From assembly GCA_000156115.1 (NCBI GenBank), contig DS995276.1, forward strand, positions 3,566,620 through 3,630,619: a DNA stretch of 64,000 nucleotides, given 5' to 3'. Source of the stretch: Rhodobacteraceae bacterium HTCC2083 (lineage in GTDB: Bacteria > Pseudomonadota > Alphaproteobacteria > Rhodobacterales > Rhodobacteraceae). The position numbers and the translations under genes were made by a program. This document shows positions 1 through 10,522 of the stretch, in pieces (position 1 is the stretch's first letter; each line of letters starts with the position of its first letter). The notes beneath the pieces are model-generated. The model searched no databases. It worked only from the letters and a program-made list of their open reading frames with translations, and had not been told where the DNA came from.

Positions 1-1
1 T

Positions 2-883
2 ATGGCTGGCCTCACGCACTCCAACGACACTACTGGTAAAGACAAGAAAGCTAACGGCTTCCGTCACTTCTTTAACGGTTACATGTCTGCGGCAGCTTTG
101 GCACCGGTTCTCAAGAACCTCTATGGTACAGACCGTAATGCTTACCACCTGACGGCCGACTACACATGGGGCTGGACACAGGAAGAGTCGATCGCTGCGG
201 CAACCGAAGCAATGGGTTGGAACACAGTCAACAAAGTGCGTACGCCTCTCGCGTCCACAGACTTCTCATCCTACATTGCGCCTGTTCTTAACTCCGGTGC
301 TGACGTTCTGGTTCTGAACCACTACGGCGGAAACATGGTCAACTCTTTGACAAACGCTGTTCAGTTCGGTCTGCGTGATAAGCAGGTTAACGGTAAGAAC
401 TTCGAAATCGTTGTTCCTCTTTACTCGCGCCTGATGGCGAAGGGTGCGGGCGCAAACGTAAAAGGCATCCACGGCTCCACAAACTGGCACTGGTCCCTGC
501 AGGACGACGCTTCTAAAGCATTCGTTAAGTCCTTCGGTACAAAGTACGGCTTCCCTCCTTCACAGGCGGCGCACACAGTTTACTGCCAGACAATGCTTTA
601 TGCAGACGCAGCGCAGCGTGCAGGTACCTTCAACCCGTGCGGCATTGCCGAAGCACTCGAAGGCTTCGAGTTCGACGGTCTTGGCAACGGCAAGACACTC
701 TACCGTGCAGCAGATCACCAGTGCTTCAAAGACGTTCTGGTTGTGCGCGGTAAAGAAAACCCAACATCCGAGTTCGACCTCTTGGAAGTTGTGGAAGTTA
801 CGCCAGCGGCTCAGGTTACGTATGAGCCCGATCACCCAATGTTCGCGGGTGGTGCTTTGGGTACATGTAACCCAGGCGCATAA
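2..883 (+). CDS. HAAT-family ABC transporter substrate-binding protein, 3' part
   Basis: C-terminal 293 residues of a periplasmic type I binding protein of the LivJ/LivK class; the gene begins before the window, so the ATG at base 2 is probably internal and the signal peptide is not visible. The visible part has the alternating alpha/beta look of the family (for example VLVLNHYGGNMVNSL and the YGFPPSQAAHTVY stretch). Mature proteins of this class are usually about 350-400 residues, so roughly 100 residues are missing. It heads a set of two permeases and two ATPases on the same strand and should deliver their substrate. Branched-chain or other amino acids, amides or short acids are all possible; the sequence does not decide. 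It is separated from the permease gene by a strong hairpin. Confidence 0.9.
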   Translation: MAGLTHSNDTTGKDKKANGFRHFFNGYMSAAALAPVLKNLYGTDRNAYHLTADYTWGWTQEESIAAATEAMGWNTVNKVRTPLASTDFSSYIAPVLNSGADVLVLNHYGGNMVNSLTNAVQFGLRDKQVNGKNFEIVVPLYSRLMAKGAGANVKGIHGSTNWHWSLQDDASKAFVKSFGTKYGFPPSQAAHTVYCQTMLYADAAQRAGTFNPCGIAEALEGFEFDGLGNGKTLYRAADHQCFKDVLVVRGKENPTSEFDLLEVVEVTPAAQVTYEPDHPMFAGGALGTCNPGA

Positions 884-922
884 GCCAATTGGCTTTCGTA
901 GGGCGGATTTACTCCGCCCTAC
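883..922 (+). promoter_or_regulatory. Intercistronic stem-loops after the binding-protein gene
   Basis: Two perfect inverted repeats follow the stop codon: AGCCAATTGGCT (883-894), then a 10-bp stem GTAGGGCGGA / TCCGCCCTAC with a 5-base loop (898-922). No T-run follows, so this is not a classical full terminator. Such hairpins between a binding-protein gene and its permease genes commonly stabilise the upstream mRNA or attenuate read-through, which gives excess binding protein. That role is inferred. Confidence 0.6.
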
Positions 923-987
923 ACTCTCTCAAAGTTTGAGGCTGCACAGATGTCGCAGCGCTTTCCCTAAGCATATTGGTGGGGACC

Positions 988-2019
988 ATGGACGCAATCA
1001 TCCTTCAAATTCTAAACGGCCTCGACAAAGGCTCGGCTTATGCGCTGATCGCGCTAGGCCTTACTCTCATTTTCGGCACGCTCGGTGTCGTAAACTTCGC
1101 GCACGGCGCATTGTTTATGATCGGTGCGTTTTGCGCGGTGACGCTTCAGCGCATTCTGTCGCTCAGCACGGTCACTTTGAGCAAGACCGAGACCAACTTC
1201 CTCGGCCAACCTGCTGAAATCAAAACACCTTATGTCGAAAGCTGGTTCGGACCCGAAGCAGGTGCCGCCATCATTGATTGGTCAGTCCCCCTTGCAATCC
1301 TATTCTCTATCCCGGTTATGATCGCCATTGGTTTCATTATGGAGCGTGGATTGATCAAGCATTTCTACAAACGTCCACATGCGGACCAGATCCTCGTAAC
1401 CTTCGGTCTTGCGATCGTTTTGCAGGAAGTTATCAAATATTTCTATGGTGCGAACCCAATCCCCACGGGTGCGCCGGAAGTCTTCAAAGGCAGCTTTGAT
1501 TTTGGTGTCTTGCTTGGCTTTGATCCAAACGCGATCATCTATCCTTATTGGCGCTTGGTCTACTTCGGTTTCTCTGCACTGATCATCAGTGCTGTCTTCG
1601 CCTTCTTGCAATTCACCACCTTCGGGATGGTTGTTCGTGCCGGCATGGCGGATCGAGAAACTGTTGGCCTTTTGGGTATCAACATCGACAAGCGCTTTAC
1701 GATCATGTTCGGCCTCGCCGCTGCGGTTGCGGGTCTTGCTGGCGTTATGTACGCGCCGATCAACTCGCCAAACTATCACATGGGCATGGACTTCCTCGTG
1801 CTTAGCTTCGTTGTGGTTGTTGTAGGCGGTATGGGCTCTCTGCCCGGCGCTGTTCTCGCGGGTTTCATGCTTGGTATCTTGGAAAGCTTTGCTTCCATGA
1901 ACGAAATCAAAAGCCTGATCCCCGGAATCGACCAAATTATCATCTATGTGGTCGCTATTCTCATTCTACTGACGCGTCCGCGTGGCCTTATGGGTCGCAA
2001 AGGCGTGATGGAGGAGTAA
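988..2019 (+). CDS. livH: Branched-chain amino acid type ABC transporter permease (LivH family)
   Basis: Inner-membrane permease of the HAAT importer family, 343 residues. The N-terminus reads [20 protein letters not shown] followed by [16 protein letters not shown], the hallmark of LivH proteins. The C-terminal half has the conserved [21 protein letters not shown] segment (as [13 protein letters not shown]). Several long hydrophobic helices are visible. The ATG at 988 is preferred over an in-frame TTG at 976 because it follows GGTGGGG closely and starts at the conserved MDAIILQIL. It pairs with the next permease to form the channel. Substrate not determinable from the sequence. Confidence 0.93.
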   Translation: MDAIILQILNGLDKGSAYALIALGLTLIFGTLGVVNFAHGALFMIGAFCAVTLQRILSLSTVTLSKTETNFLGQPAEIKTPYVESWFGPEAGAAIIDWSVPLAILFSIPVMIAIGFIMERGLIKHFYKRPHADQILVTFGLAIVLQEVIKYFYGANPIPTGAPEVFKGSFDFGVLLGFDPNAIIYPYWRLVYFGFSALIISAVFAFLQFTTFGMVVRAGMADRETVGLLGINIDKRFTIMFGLAAAVAGLAGVMYAPINSPNYHMGMDFLVLSFVVVVVGGMGSLPGAVLAGFMLGILESFASMNEIKSLIPGIDQIIIYVVAILILLTRPRGLMGRKGVMEE

Positions 2020-2023
2020 ATCC

Positions 2024-3232
2024 ATGTTCGGTTTAGCTAAAAAAGACGCAACTTTGTTGCTGGTTGTTGTGGGACTGACATTGCTCGCCCCCTTTATCCT
2101 GAACCCCTTCCCCACAGACAGCGCGATGGCGCAGTTCAACGCGGGATATCCAGACCTGATGCAGCGTTTTGTAATTTTTGGTATTTTTGCCATTGGTTTC
2201 AACATCCTGTTCGGTCTCACAGGCTACCTTAGCTTTGGTCATGCTGCCTTCTTGGGTGTCGGATCCTACTCTGCGGTATGGATGTTCAAACTTCTGAGCA
2301 TGAACGTCATCCCTGCGATTGCACTGTCAGTTGTTGTGGCGGGTCTATTCTCGCTCCTCATCGGCTATGTCAGCTTGCGTCGTTCAGGCATCTATTTCTC
2401 GATCCTGACGCTTGCTTTCGCACAGATGAGCTTCAACCTCGCATATTCAGTTCTAACTCCCATCACCAACGGCGAAACGGGTTTGCAACTGACACTGAAC
2501 GATCCACGCGTACTTGGCATTAGCCAGACTGCGGACGGCTCCATCCCAGTGACAGGTTTGTTTGGCCTCGAAATGCGCTCGACCTATACGATGGATGTTG
2601 GCGCATGGGCATTCCAATTTAATGTCGGTTACTACCTGTGTGCGGTTGCTTTGCTTGTTGCCTTCTACCTTGCAATCCGCATATTCCGCTCGCCTTTTGG
2701 GCTTATGCTGCGGGCGGTGAAATCCAACCAGCAACGGATGAATTACACTGGTTTGAACACACGTCCTTATACGCTTGCAGCCTTTGTGATCTCTGGGATG
2801 TACGCTGGTCTTGCGGGTGGTCTTATGGCGTCGATGGATCCTCTTGCAGGCGCAGAACGGATGCAGTGGACAGCCTCAGGTGAGGTCGTTCTCATGACTA
2901 TACTTGGAGGCGCGGGCACGTTGATCGGCCCTGTTCTTGGCGCAGGTTTCATCAAATACTTTGAAAACATCTTCTCCAAGATCAACGACAATGTTCTGCA
3001 CGGCTGGTTCAGCTTTATGCCCGATGGCCTTGAGAACTTTGTCATTACAATCATTCACCCGTTCATCGGCAAAGGCTGGCACCTCACGCTTGGCCTGTTG
3101 TTCATGATGGTTGTTATCTTCTTGCCCGGTGGCCTTGTTGAAGGCGGACAGCGCATTGCCGCGCTATTCAAGCGCGGTAAAAAGGATGATGATGGCGCGG
3201 ATACGTCAAAAGCAACCACACCTGCGGAATAA
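2024..3232 (+). CDS. livM: Branched-chain amino acid type ABC transporter permease (LivM family)
   Basis: Second inner-membrane permease, 402 residues. It has the family signature [20 protein letters not shown] near residues 65-85, a later [16 protein letters not shown] segment, and about ten hydrophobic stretches. A strong ribosome site GGAGGAG (2010-2016) lies inside the end of the preceding gene, 7 bases before the ATG, suggesting translational coupling. The C-terminal tail after about residue 375 is charged ([11 protein letters not shown]) and probably cytoplasmic. It forms the translocation pore with the LivH-like partner. Confidence 0.93.
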   Translation: MFGLAKKDATLLLVVVGLTLLAPFILNPFPTDSAMAQFNAGYPDLMQRFVIFGIFAIGFNILFGLTGYLSFGHAAFLGVGSYSAVWMFKLLSMNVIPAIALSVVVAGLFSLLIGYVSLRRSGIYFSILTLAFAQMSFNLAYSVLTPITNGETGLQLTLNDPRVLGISQTADGSIPVTGLFGLEMRSTYTMDVGAWAFQFNVGYYLCAVALLVAFYLAIRIFRSPFGLMLRAVKSNQQRMNYTGLNTRPYTLAAFVISGMYAGLAGGLMASMDPLAGAERMQWTASGEVVLMTILGGAGTLIGPVLGAGFIKYFENIFSKINDNVLHGWFSFMPDGLENFVITIIHPFIGKGWHLTLGLLFMMVVIFLPGGLVEGGQRIAALFKRGKKDDDGADTSKATTPAE

Positions 3233-3244
3233 GGAAACAAAACA

Positions 3245-4000
3245 ATGAGTATCCTTGAAGTAAAAGACGTAGGCAAACGCTTTGGCGGCCTACAAGCCTT
3301 GAGCGATGTGAATCTCTCAGTCGCAGAAAACTCTGTGCATGCGATAATCGGACCAAATGGGGCTGGTAAATCCACGCTGCTGAACTGTTTTGTCGGCAAA
3401 CTGATCCCTGACACGGGTTCCGTGATGTTCGACGGGCAATCGGTTCTGGGGCGCAAACCGTTCGAGATCAACCAGATGGGCATCAGCCGCGTTTTCCAAA
3501 CTCCTGAGATCTTTGGCGATCTGACGGTTTTAGAAAATATGTTGATCCCCTGCTTTGCCAAACGTGATGGCGCGTTCGAATTGAACGCCATTGGGTCGGT
3601 CCAAAGCGATAAAGAGATCGGCGACCGTGCGATGCAAATGCTCGAAGAGATGAACATGGCCGACAAACGCGACATGCATGCCGCCGCGATGAGCCGGGGA
3701 GACAAGCGTCGTCTTGAGATTGGCATGTGCCTCTCCCAAGAGCCGCGTTTGCTGCTGCTCGATGAGCCAACAGCCGGCATGGCGCGCGCAGATACGAACA
3801 ATACCATCGACTTGCTCAAACAGATCAAGAACGAGCGCGACATCACAATCGCGATCATCGAGCATGACATGCACGTTGTTTTCTCTTTGGCGGAGCGCAT
3901 CACCGTTCTTGCGCAAGGCACACCGCTTGTGGAAGACACACCAGACAATATCAAAGGCCACCCCAAAGTGCGCGAAGCGTATCTTGGCGAGACGGCATAG
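3245..4000 (+). CDS. livG: ABC transporter ATPase (LivG family)
   Basis: Cytoplasmic ATPase, 251 residues, first of the two nucleotide-binding subunits. Walker A GPNGAGKST is at residues 36-44, Walker B LLLLDEPTAGM near 168-178, and the H-loop histidine lies in IIEHDMHVV. The ABC signature is atypical: where LSxGE/Q is expected it reads MSRGDKRRLEIG. This variant may mark a subgroup of HAAT ATPases with a different substrate range. It begins 12 bases after livM and is followed 11 bases later by livF. Confidence 0.93.
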   Translation: MSILEVKDVGKRFGGLQALSDVNLSVAENSVHAIIGPNGAGKSTLLNCFVGKLIPDTGSVMFDGQSVLGRKPFEINQMGISRVFQTPEIFGDLTVLENMLIPCFAKRDGAFELNAIGSVQSDKEIGDRAMQMLEEMNMADKRDMHAAAMSRGDKRRLEIGMCLSQEPRLLLLDEPTAGMARADTNNTIDLLKQIKNERDITIAIIEHDMHVVFSLAERITVLAQGTPLVEDTPDNIKGHPKVREAYLGETA

Positions 4001-4011
4001 GAATTTTTGAC

Positions 4012-4767
4012 ATGACCACTGCTGCGAAAGCCTCCACTGGTGTGAACCACGCGACAACTGCGCCCGCTTATTTGGATGTTTGGGATTTGCACGCCTACTA
4101 CGGCGAAAGCTATATCGTCCAAGGCATCAGCTTTAAGATCCATGAGGGCGAAATTCTTGCCCTTCTGGGTCGCAACGGCGCGGGCAAGACCACCACTTTG
4201 CGCGCGATTGCACGCCTTGATGAGCCACAAGTGTCGCATGGCGAGATCTGGCTTGATCACAAGCCTTTGCATCAGATGAAAAGCTATGAGGCCGCAACCA
4301 ACGGTCTTGGCCTTGTTCCAGAAGACCGCCGCATTATTGCGGGTCTCACGGTTGAGGAAAACCTTAAGCTAGCACAAATTGCACCACCAATCGGTTGGTC
4401 ACTGGATCGTCTCTACGATTTATTTCCGCGCCTGCGTGAGCGCCGCAATCAGGAGGGCATCACGCTTTCTGGAGGCGAACAACAGATGCTTGCCATCGCT
4501 CGCGCCCTAGCACGTGACATCAAAGTGCTGCTGCTCGATGAGCCTTACGAAGGCCTCGCCCCTGTGATCGTGGACGAGATCGAAAAGACCCTGCGCCTGA
4601 TCAAAGAGCAAGGCATGACCACAGTGATTGTTGAGCAAAACGCGGTCCGCGCACTCGAACTCGCAGATCGTGCAGTGATCCTTGATACGGGTGGCATCGT
4701 GTTTGACGGTCTCGCCTCCGAGGTACTTGAGAACGAAGAGCTTCGCGCCGAATACCTCGCGATCTAA
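4012..4767 (+). CDS. livF: ABC transporter ATPase (LivF family)
   Basis: Second cytoplasmic ATPase, 251 residues. Walker A is GRNGAGKTT, the signature is canonical (LSGGEQQMLAIARAL), Walker B is VLLLDEPYEGLAP, and the H-loop lies in VIVEQNAV, where Gln replaces the usual His, as is common in LivF proteins. About 20 extra residues precede the usual start of the domain (YLDVWDLHAYYGES). With the LivG-like subunit it would drive import. A modest inverted repeat (TCCAGC 4779-4784 / GCTGGA 4797-4802) follows the gene before acs. Confidence 0.93.
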   Translation: MTTAAKASTGVNHATTAPAYLDVWDLHAYYGESYIVQGISFKIHEGEILALLGRNGAGKTTTLRAIARLDEPQVSHGEIWLDHKPLHQMKSYEAATNGLGLVPEDRRIIAGLTVEENLKLAQIAPPIGWSLDRLYDLFPRLRERRNQEGITLSGGEQQMLAIARALARDIKVLLLDEPYEGLAPVIVDEIEKTLRLIKEQGMTTVIVEQNAVRALELADRAVILDTGGIVFDGLASEVLENEELRAEYLAI

Positions 4768-4885
4768 ACAAAACAAGATCCAGCAGGCAGCGCCGCGCTG
4801 GACCTTTTCATTTCAAACACATTGAATGACGCTTAAGCGGGCTTTGCGCCCTGCCCGAACAGACCAGAAGAATGGAGCCGTTGCC

Positions 4886-6829
4886 ATGAACGATACTTTC
4901 CCCCCTTCCGCCGACATGTCCAAAAACGCACATGTTGATAGTGCCAAATATGATGCGATGTACGCGGCCTCCATCGCGGATCCAGATGCGTTTTGGCAAG
5001 AACAAGGCACACGGGTCGATTGGATCAAGCCCTTTACAGCGGTGAAAAACGTCGATTACAGCTTTGGCAACGTCGATATCAAATGGTACGCCGATGGAAC
5101 ATTAAATGTGGCTGCCAATTGCGTCGACCGCCACCTTGCAACCCGCGGCAATCAAACGGCGATCATTTTTGAGCCCGACAACCCCAAAGAGGCCGCGCAG
5201 CACATCAGCTACAACGAGCTGAGCGCCAATGTGAACCGCATGGCTAATATCTTTAAAGATATGGGCGTTGGCAAAGGCGACCGTGTCGTTCTATACCTTC
5301 CGATGATCCCAGAAGCGGCCTACGCGATGCTCGCAAGCGCGCGGATCGGTGCGATCCACTCTATTGTTTTTGCTGGCTTTTCTCCTGACGCTTTAGCTGC
5401 ACGCGTAAACGGCTCAGAGGCAAAGCTTTTGATCACCGCGGACGAAGCTCCGCGCGGCGGCAAAGCCACGCCGCTTAAATCTAACGCAGATCTCGCGCTC
5501 GCAAAATGCGACGACAGCGTGAAATGTTTGGTGGTAAAGCGCACTGGTGGCAACATTGCTTGGGTCGATGGCCGAGATTTCGATTACAACGCTCTCGCCG
5601 CAGAAGCTTCTAACGTTTGCGCGCCGGAAGAAATGAGTGCTGAAGACCCGCTGTTCATTCTCTACACATCTGGCTCCACTGGCATGCCCAAAGGCGTCGT
5701 GCACAGCACAGGCGGTTACCTCGTTTACGCCTCTTTCACCCATGAAGTCGTATTCGATTATAAAGAGAACGACGTGTTTTGGTGCACCGCAGATGTGGGC
5801 TGGGTCACGGGCCACTCCTATATCGTTTACGGCCCGCTCGCGAATGGCGCGACAACTGTAATGTTTGAAGGCGTGCCAACCTACCCTGATGCATCACGCT
5901 TCTGGCAGGTCTGCGAAAAGCACAAAGTGAACCAATTCTACACTGCCCCTACCGCTTTGCGCGCGTTGATGGGTCAAGGCAATTCCTTCGTCGAAGCAGC
6001 TGACCTCTCCTCCCTGCGCATCCTTGGAACGGTGGGCGAGCCGATCAATCCACAGGCATGGAACTGGTACAATGAAGTCGTCGGCGGGGGTCGTTGCCCC
6101 ATCGTCGATACGTGGTGGCAGACGGAAACAGGCGGTCACTTGATGACTCCCTTGCCCGGCGCACATGCGATGAAACCCGGTTCTGCGATGAAACCGTTCT
6201 TCGGCATTCAACCTGTCATTCTTGAGCCAACCACTGGCGAAGAAATTAAAGGCAATCCAGCTGAAGGCGTGCTTTGCATCAAGGACAGCTGGCCCGGTCA
6301 GATGCGCACAGTTTGGGGCGATCATGAGCGTTTCCAGAAAACCTACTTCGCTGATTACAAAGGCTATTACTTCACAGGTGACGGCGCGAAACGCGACGAA
6401 GACGGTGATTACTGGATTACAGGTCGCGTCGATGACGTGATCAACGTTTCTGGCCACCGGATGGGCACAGCCGAGGTTGAATCCGCGCTTGTTGCACATC
6501 AGAAAGTCGCTGAAGCCGCGGTCGTCGGCTATCCCCATGACATCAAAGGCCAAGGCATCTATTGCTACGTGACATTGATGAATGGCGAAGAACCCACAGA
6601 AGAATTGCGCAAAGAGCTGCGCATTTGGGTGCGCACTGAGATAGGCCCGATCGCGTCGCCTGACGTTATTCAATGGGCACCGGGCCTGCCAAAGACCCGC
6701 TCTGGCAAAATCATGCGCCGCATTCTGCGTAAAATTGCCGAGAACGATACAGGCTCGCTTGGTGATACCTCTACACTCGCCGATCCATCGGTCGTAGATG
6801 ACTTGATTGCAAACCGCGCAGGCGCGTAG
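4886..6829 (+). CDS. acs: Acetyl-CoA synthetase (AMP-forming)
   Basis: Converts acetate, ATP and CoA to acetyl-CoA in the cytoplasm. The adenylation core motifs are all present: [15 protein letters not shown] (phosphate loop), [14 protein letters not shown], and [20 protein letters not shown]. The conserved C-terminal [11 protein letters not shown] places the regulatory lysine at about residue 608, the site that is reversibly acetylated in well-studied Acs proteins. From the ATG at 4886 the protein is 647 residues, matching the roughly 650 usual for the family. This start follows AATGGAG at a good distance and is preferred over an upstream in-frame ATG at 4826. It lies just after the importer genes on the same strand, so co-expression is likely but not shown. 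A strong terminator follows. Confidence 0.93.
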   Translation: MNDTFPPSADMSKNAHVDSAKYDAMYAASIADPDAFWQEQGTRVDWIKPFTAVKNVDYSFGNVDIKWYADGTLNVAANCVDRHLATRGNQTAIIFEPDNPKEAAQHISYNELSANVNRMANIFKDMGVGKGDRVVLYLPMIPEAAYAMLASARIGAIHSIVFAGFSPDALAARVNGSEAKLLITADEAPRGGKATPLKSNADLALAKCDDSVKCLVVKRTGGNIAWVDGRDFDYNALAAEASNVCAPEEMSAEDPLFILYTSGSTGMPKGVVHSTGGYLVYASFTHEVVFDYKENDVFWCTADVGWVTGHSYIVYGPLANGATTVMFEGVPTYPDASRFWQVCEKHKVNQFYTAPTALRALMGQGNSFVEAADLSSLRILGTVGEPINPQAWNWYNEVVGGGRCPIVDTWWQTETGGHLMTPLPGAHAMKPGSAMKPFFGIQPVILEPTTGEEIKGNPAEGVLCIKDSWPGQMRTVWGDHERFQKTYFADYKGYYFTGDGAKRDEDGDYWITGRVDDVINVSGHRMGTAEVESALVAHQKVAEAAVVGYPHDIKGQGIYCYVTLMNGEEPTEELRKELRIWVRTEIGPIASPDVIQWAPGLPKTRSGKIMRRILRKIAENDTGSLGDTSTLADPSVVDDLIANRAGA

Positions 6830-6855
6830 ATCATTGCAAAATCTGATTTTCAAAG

Positions 6856-6885
6856 GCCCCGTTTCACGAAGAACGGGGCTTTTTT
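6856..6885 (+). terminator. Rho-independent terminator after acs
   Basis: 8-bp GC-rich stem GCCCCGTT (6856-6863) / AACGGGGC (6872-6879) with an 8-base loop, followed by a run of six T (6880-6885). It lies directly after acs and before the convergent ligase pseudogene. Confidence 0.85.
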
Positions 6886-6891
6886 ATGTGT

Positions 6892-8397
6892 CTAAAGCAA
6901 CTTGCGCAGCTCGGTTTTAAGCACTTTACCATAGTTATTCTTAGGCAGTTCACTCAGCACGATATACTCTTTAGGCCACTTAAACCGCGCGATTTGCGAT
7001 AGGCAATGCGCATCGAGTGCTACCATATCAATAGAAGTTCCAGCGATAGGCACGACGAAGGTAACCACCTCCTCGCCCCACTCAGGATGTGCACGACCGA
7101 CAACAGAGACCTCAGAAATCGTCTCATGGGTGAGAAGCACCTCCTCCACTTCGCGTGGGTAGATGTTCGAACCTCCTGAAATAATGACATCTTTTGATCG
7201 ATCTACTAGTGTGACGTAGCCATCGGAATCGATCGATCCCATGTCACCCGTCATCAGCCATCCATCAACGATCGTTTGCGCACTTGCCGCTTCGTTGCGC
7301 CAATAGCCGGGCATGACCGTGTCGCCGCGCACAATAATCTCGCCGACTTGGTCCGTGTCACACAGCCCATCGGCACCTTTGATTTGTACCTCAACAGAGG
7401 ACTGCACCCGCCCGACAGAGCCAAGACGCGCTTGCCAATTGGGGTGCGTGCGATCCGAAACATCAAAGCGTGACAAGGCGGTGATGCCCATCGGACATTC
7501 GCCTTGGCCATAAATTTGCACGAAAATATCGCCGAAATGATCAACCGCTTCTATGATATCAGCCTGATACATCGGTCCGCCCGCATAGACGATTGTGCGC
7601 AACCCTTTGCCGATTTGCGCCGCTTCAATCGCCTGTTGCGTCTATCGCTTCACCATCGTGGGGGCCGTAAACATGTGGACAGCGCCGAAATATTCAATCA
7701 ATTCAAGCACATCAGCTGGATCAAAACCCGGCACTGCAGGAAAGATATGCCGCGCGCCTTTTAGGACATGTACCATATTAAAAAGCCCCGCACCATGCGG
7801 CAGCGGGGCCGCATAAAGCGCACTATCCGCGTCACTTACCACGTCCACATCTGAGACATAATTCAGCGACATCGACACCAGCATACGATGCGTGATCATC
7901 ACCCCTTTCGGTTGGCCAGTTGTACCTGAGGTATAAAAAAGCCAAGCGAGATCAGCAGATTTTCGGTGCACATGGGTCGTAACGGGCTTGGCATTATCAA
8001 ACAAGTTTCCCCGCTTATCATCGACATCAACAACCTGCCCGACCACACCCGCACCAATCAAAAGATCGCCCTTTGAGGCATTGGTAAATGTCAAAGCTGC
8101 CTCGGAGTTTTCAATGATCCATGCGGTCTCTTTCGGGTGAAGTTTGGCGTTGATAGGCACGATCACCGCTCCCGCATACCAAGCCGCATATTGAACGAAG
8201 AGATACTCCGGCGCGTTTTCCATAAATATCGCAACACGATCACCCGATTTAGTGCCAACGCTTATCATCCACCCCGCAAGTACCCGCGCGCGCCTGTCAA
8301 ATTCTGCGTAATCGGCAACGCAAGCGCGACCAATAAAGAGCGCTGGCGCATTCGGGGATTGTTCTACACGGCGCGTCAGCCAAGAAACGATATTCAC
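6892..8397 (-). pseudogene. Acyl-CoA synthetase (class I adenylate-forming), broken by in-frame TAG
   Basis: A single continuous frame from GTG at 8397 to the stop at 6892 would encode about 501 residues, a normal length for medium/long-chain or aromatic acyl-CoA ligases. It carries LFYTSGTTGQPKGVMITHRM, YGQGECPMGIT, TGDMGSIDSDGY and a C-terminal LPKNNYGKVLKTEL with the catalytic lysine. A TAG codon at 7642-7644 (minus strand, after APTMVKR) interrupts it; the frame is the same on both sides and homology-like sequence continues at once (TQQAIEAAQIGKGLRTIVYAGG). So this is a nonsense change, not a frameshift. The break separates most of the N-terminal domain from the rest, and neither part alone should be active. 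A sequencing error is the main alternative. Confidence 0.85.
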
Positions 8398-8623
8398 GGG
8401 ATTTGCCCTTCGCTTAAATTATTCCCAACAGACTAACCGCGGCCCACATCCGAATGGAAACAATAAGTGCAAACGCACCGTTAAATTCCCCCTAACTTTG
8501 CCTCTAAAGTCGCGCAAAGTACAAAAACGCCAGATCTTTTCACCCAAGACGACTTGCCCTATAAGCGTTGCGATAAAGATGGCGTAGCCAGCGAAGATCC
8601 AAGATCAGGGACATTGAAATAGC

Positions 8624-9109
8624 ATGACAAACAAATCACAAGAGGCCGATGTTGCATTCATTCAAGCGCTTGCAGAATTGCTGCGCGAAAATGACCTGAC
8701 AGAACTGCAAGTCAAACGCGCATATGCCGAGGATGACAGTTTGAACGTTCGTGTGAGCCGTGCGAACCCGCAAATGATGGCTGCTCCTGTTCAAGTGGCG
8801 GCGGCACCTGCGCCAATTACGGCCCCTGCTGTTGCGGCGACGGCAGCACCCGCATCGGATGATCCAGCCTCCCACCCAGGTGCAGTGACTTCACCGATGG
8901 TTGGCACTATCTATATGCAGGCCGAACCAGGCACGCCCGCATTCGTCACCGTAGGAGCGCAAATTTCTGAAGGCGACACACTGCTGATAGTCGAAGCGAT
9001 GAAGACAATGAACCATATCCCAGCGCCGCGTTCGGGCAAGGTGACCCGTATCATGGTTGAAGATGGCTCCACTGTTGAGTTCGGTGCCCCCTTGGTCATC
9101 ATCGAATAA
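8624..9109 (+). CDS. accB: Biotin carboxyl carrier protein of acetyl-CoA carboxylase
   Basis: 161 residues. It carries biotin between the carboxylase and carboxyltransferase parts of acetyl-CoA carboxylase, the first step of fatty acid synthesis. The biotin attachment motif EAMKTMN is present with the modified lysine at about residue 127. Between a helical N-terminal domain and the biotinyl domain is a flexible Ala/Pro-rich linker (around residues 50-80), typical of AccB. The C-terminal domain begins with SPMVGTIYMQAEPG, including the thumb region. The gene starts the accBC pair, 9 bases before accC. A CAGGGA ribosome site precedes the ATG. Confidence 0.95.
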   Translation: MTNKSQEADVAFIQALAELLRENDLTELQVKRAYAEDDSLNVRVSRANPQMMAAPVQVAAAPAPITAPAVAATAAPASDDPASHPGAVTSPMVGTIYMQAEPGTPAFVTVGAQISEGDTLLIVEAMKTMNHIPAPRSGKVTRIMVEDGSTVEFGAPLVIIE

Positions 9110-9118
9110 GGCGCTGTT

Positions 9119-10468
9119 ATGTTTGATAAAATACTAATCGCCAATCGCGGCGAAATCGCCCTTCGGGTTATTCGAGCCTGTCGTGAAATGGGCATCGGCT
9201 CCGTTGCTGTGCACTCCACGGCGGATGCGGATGCGATGCATGTACGCATGGCGGATGAGGCTGTATGCATCGGCCCACCCCCCGGAACGGACAGCTATTT
9301 GTCCATCCCCGCAATCATTGCGGCCTGCGAAATTACAGGTGCCCAAGCGATCCATCCGGGCTATGGATTTTTGTCCGAGAACGCGAATTTCGTACAGATC
9401 ATCGAAGATCACAATCTGACATTCATTGGCCCAACTGCGGAACATATCCGCACAATGGGTGATAAAATCACTGCTAAAGACACGATGAAAGCGCTCGGTG
9501 TGCCCTGTGTTCCCGGCTCTGATGGCGGCGTTCCAACGCTGGTGGATGCAAAACGGATCGGCGAAGAAATCGGCTATCCTGTCATCGTCAAAGCCACAGC
9601 TGGCGGCGGTGGAAAAGGCATGAAAGTCGCGCAAACTGCGGCCGACATGGAAAGCGCCTTCATGACTGCGCGCGCAGAGGGCAAGTCAAATTTCGGCAAC
9701 GACGAAGTCTATATCGAGAAGTATCTAACGACGCCGCGCCACATCGAAATCCAAGTGTTCGGCGATGGCAAAGGCCGCGCGGTGCATCTGGGCGAGCGAG
9801 ATTGCTCCTTGCAGCGCCGTCACCAAAAAGTTTTCGAGGAGGCCCCCGGCCCATCGATCAGCTCGGAAGAGCGCGCCGCCATCGGTCGAACCTGTGCAGA
9901 TGCGGTTGCCAAAATCGACTACATCGGTGCTGGCACAATTGAATTTCTCTATGAAAACGGTGAGTTCTACTTCATCGAGATGAACACACGGTTGCAGGTC
10001 GAACACCCCGTCACGGAAAGCATCTTTGGCGTCGATCTTGTGCGGGAGCAAATCTTGGTTGCTGCGGGACAAGACATGTCCTTCCATCAAGACGAACTAG
10101 TGATCAATGGCCATTCAATCGAGGTTCGTATTAACGCGGAACGCCTGCCGAATTTTGCGCCCTGCCCTGGGAAAATCACGCAATATCATGCCCCTGGTGG
10201 ATTAGGCATTCGTATGGACAGTGCGCTTTACGATGGCTATTCGATTCCTCCTTATTACGATAGTTTGATCGGCAAATTGATCGTTCACGGACGTGATCGT
10301 CCAGAAGCCCTTGCGCGTTTGAACCGTGCTTTAGGGGAATTAATCGTGGATGGTATCGACACAACCGTGCCGCTGTTTCATGCATTACTGCAAGAGCCGG
10401 ACGTGCTTTCAGGTGGATACAACATCCACTGGCTGGAGCATTGGCTAGAAACGAACTTGGGGGAATAG
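9119..10468 (+). CDS. accC: Biotin carboxylase subunit of acetyl-CoA carboxylase
   Basis: 449 residues, standard for AccC. It carboxylates AccB-bound biotin using ATP and bicarbonate. The N-terminus [26 protein letters not shown] is characteristic (biotin carboxylase N domain). It is followed by the ATP-grasp domain with the glycine-rich loop [12 protein letters not shown], the [14 protein letters not shown] segment, and the catalytic region [14 protein letters not shown]. It forms an operon with accB. Confidence 0.96.
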   Translation: MFDKILIANRGEIALRVIRACREMGIGSVAVHSTADADAMHVRMADEAVCIGPPPGTDSYLSIPAIIAACEITGAQAIHPGYGFLSENANFVQIIEDHNLTFIGPTAEHIRTMGDKITAKDTMKALGVPCVPGSDGGVPTLVDAKRIGEEIGYPVIVKATAGGGGKGMKVAQTAADMESAFMTARAEGKSNFGNDEVYIEKYLTTPRHIEIQVFGDGKGRAVHLGERDCSLQRRHQKVFEEAPGPSISSEERAAIGRTCADAVAKIDYIGAGTIEFLYENGEFYFIEMNTRLQVEHPVTESIFGVDLVREQILVAAGQDMSFHQDELVINGHSIEVRINAERLPNFAPCPGKITQYHAPGGLGIRMDSALYDGYSIPPYYDSLIGKLIVHGRDRPEALARLNRALGELIVDGIDTTVPLFHALLQEPDVLSGGYNIHWLEHWLETNLGE

Positions 10469-10522
10469 TCGCGTTTGCGCCTTTGCCCTTCACCTCGCAT
10501 AACTTTGGGTTAGGATAGAGTT

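Noticed and set aside
976-988. TTG at 976 as the livH start
   Set aside because: The ATG at 988 has a purine-rich site just upstream and matches the usual family start.
3055-4272. Long minus-strand frame (405 codons) over the livG/livF region
   Set aside because: It is antisense to two clear ABC ATPases, has no recognisable domains and a Ser/Arg-rich composition typical of shadow frames.
4779-4802. Inverted repeat after livF as a full terminator
   Set aside because: Arms are only 6 bp and no proper T-run follows; acs may be co-transcribed, so it was not listed as a terminator.
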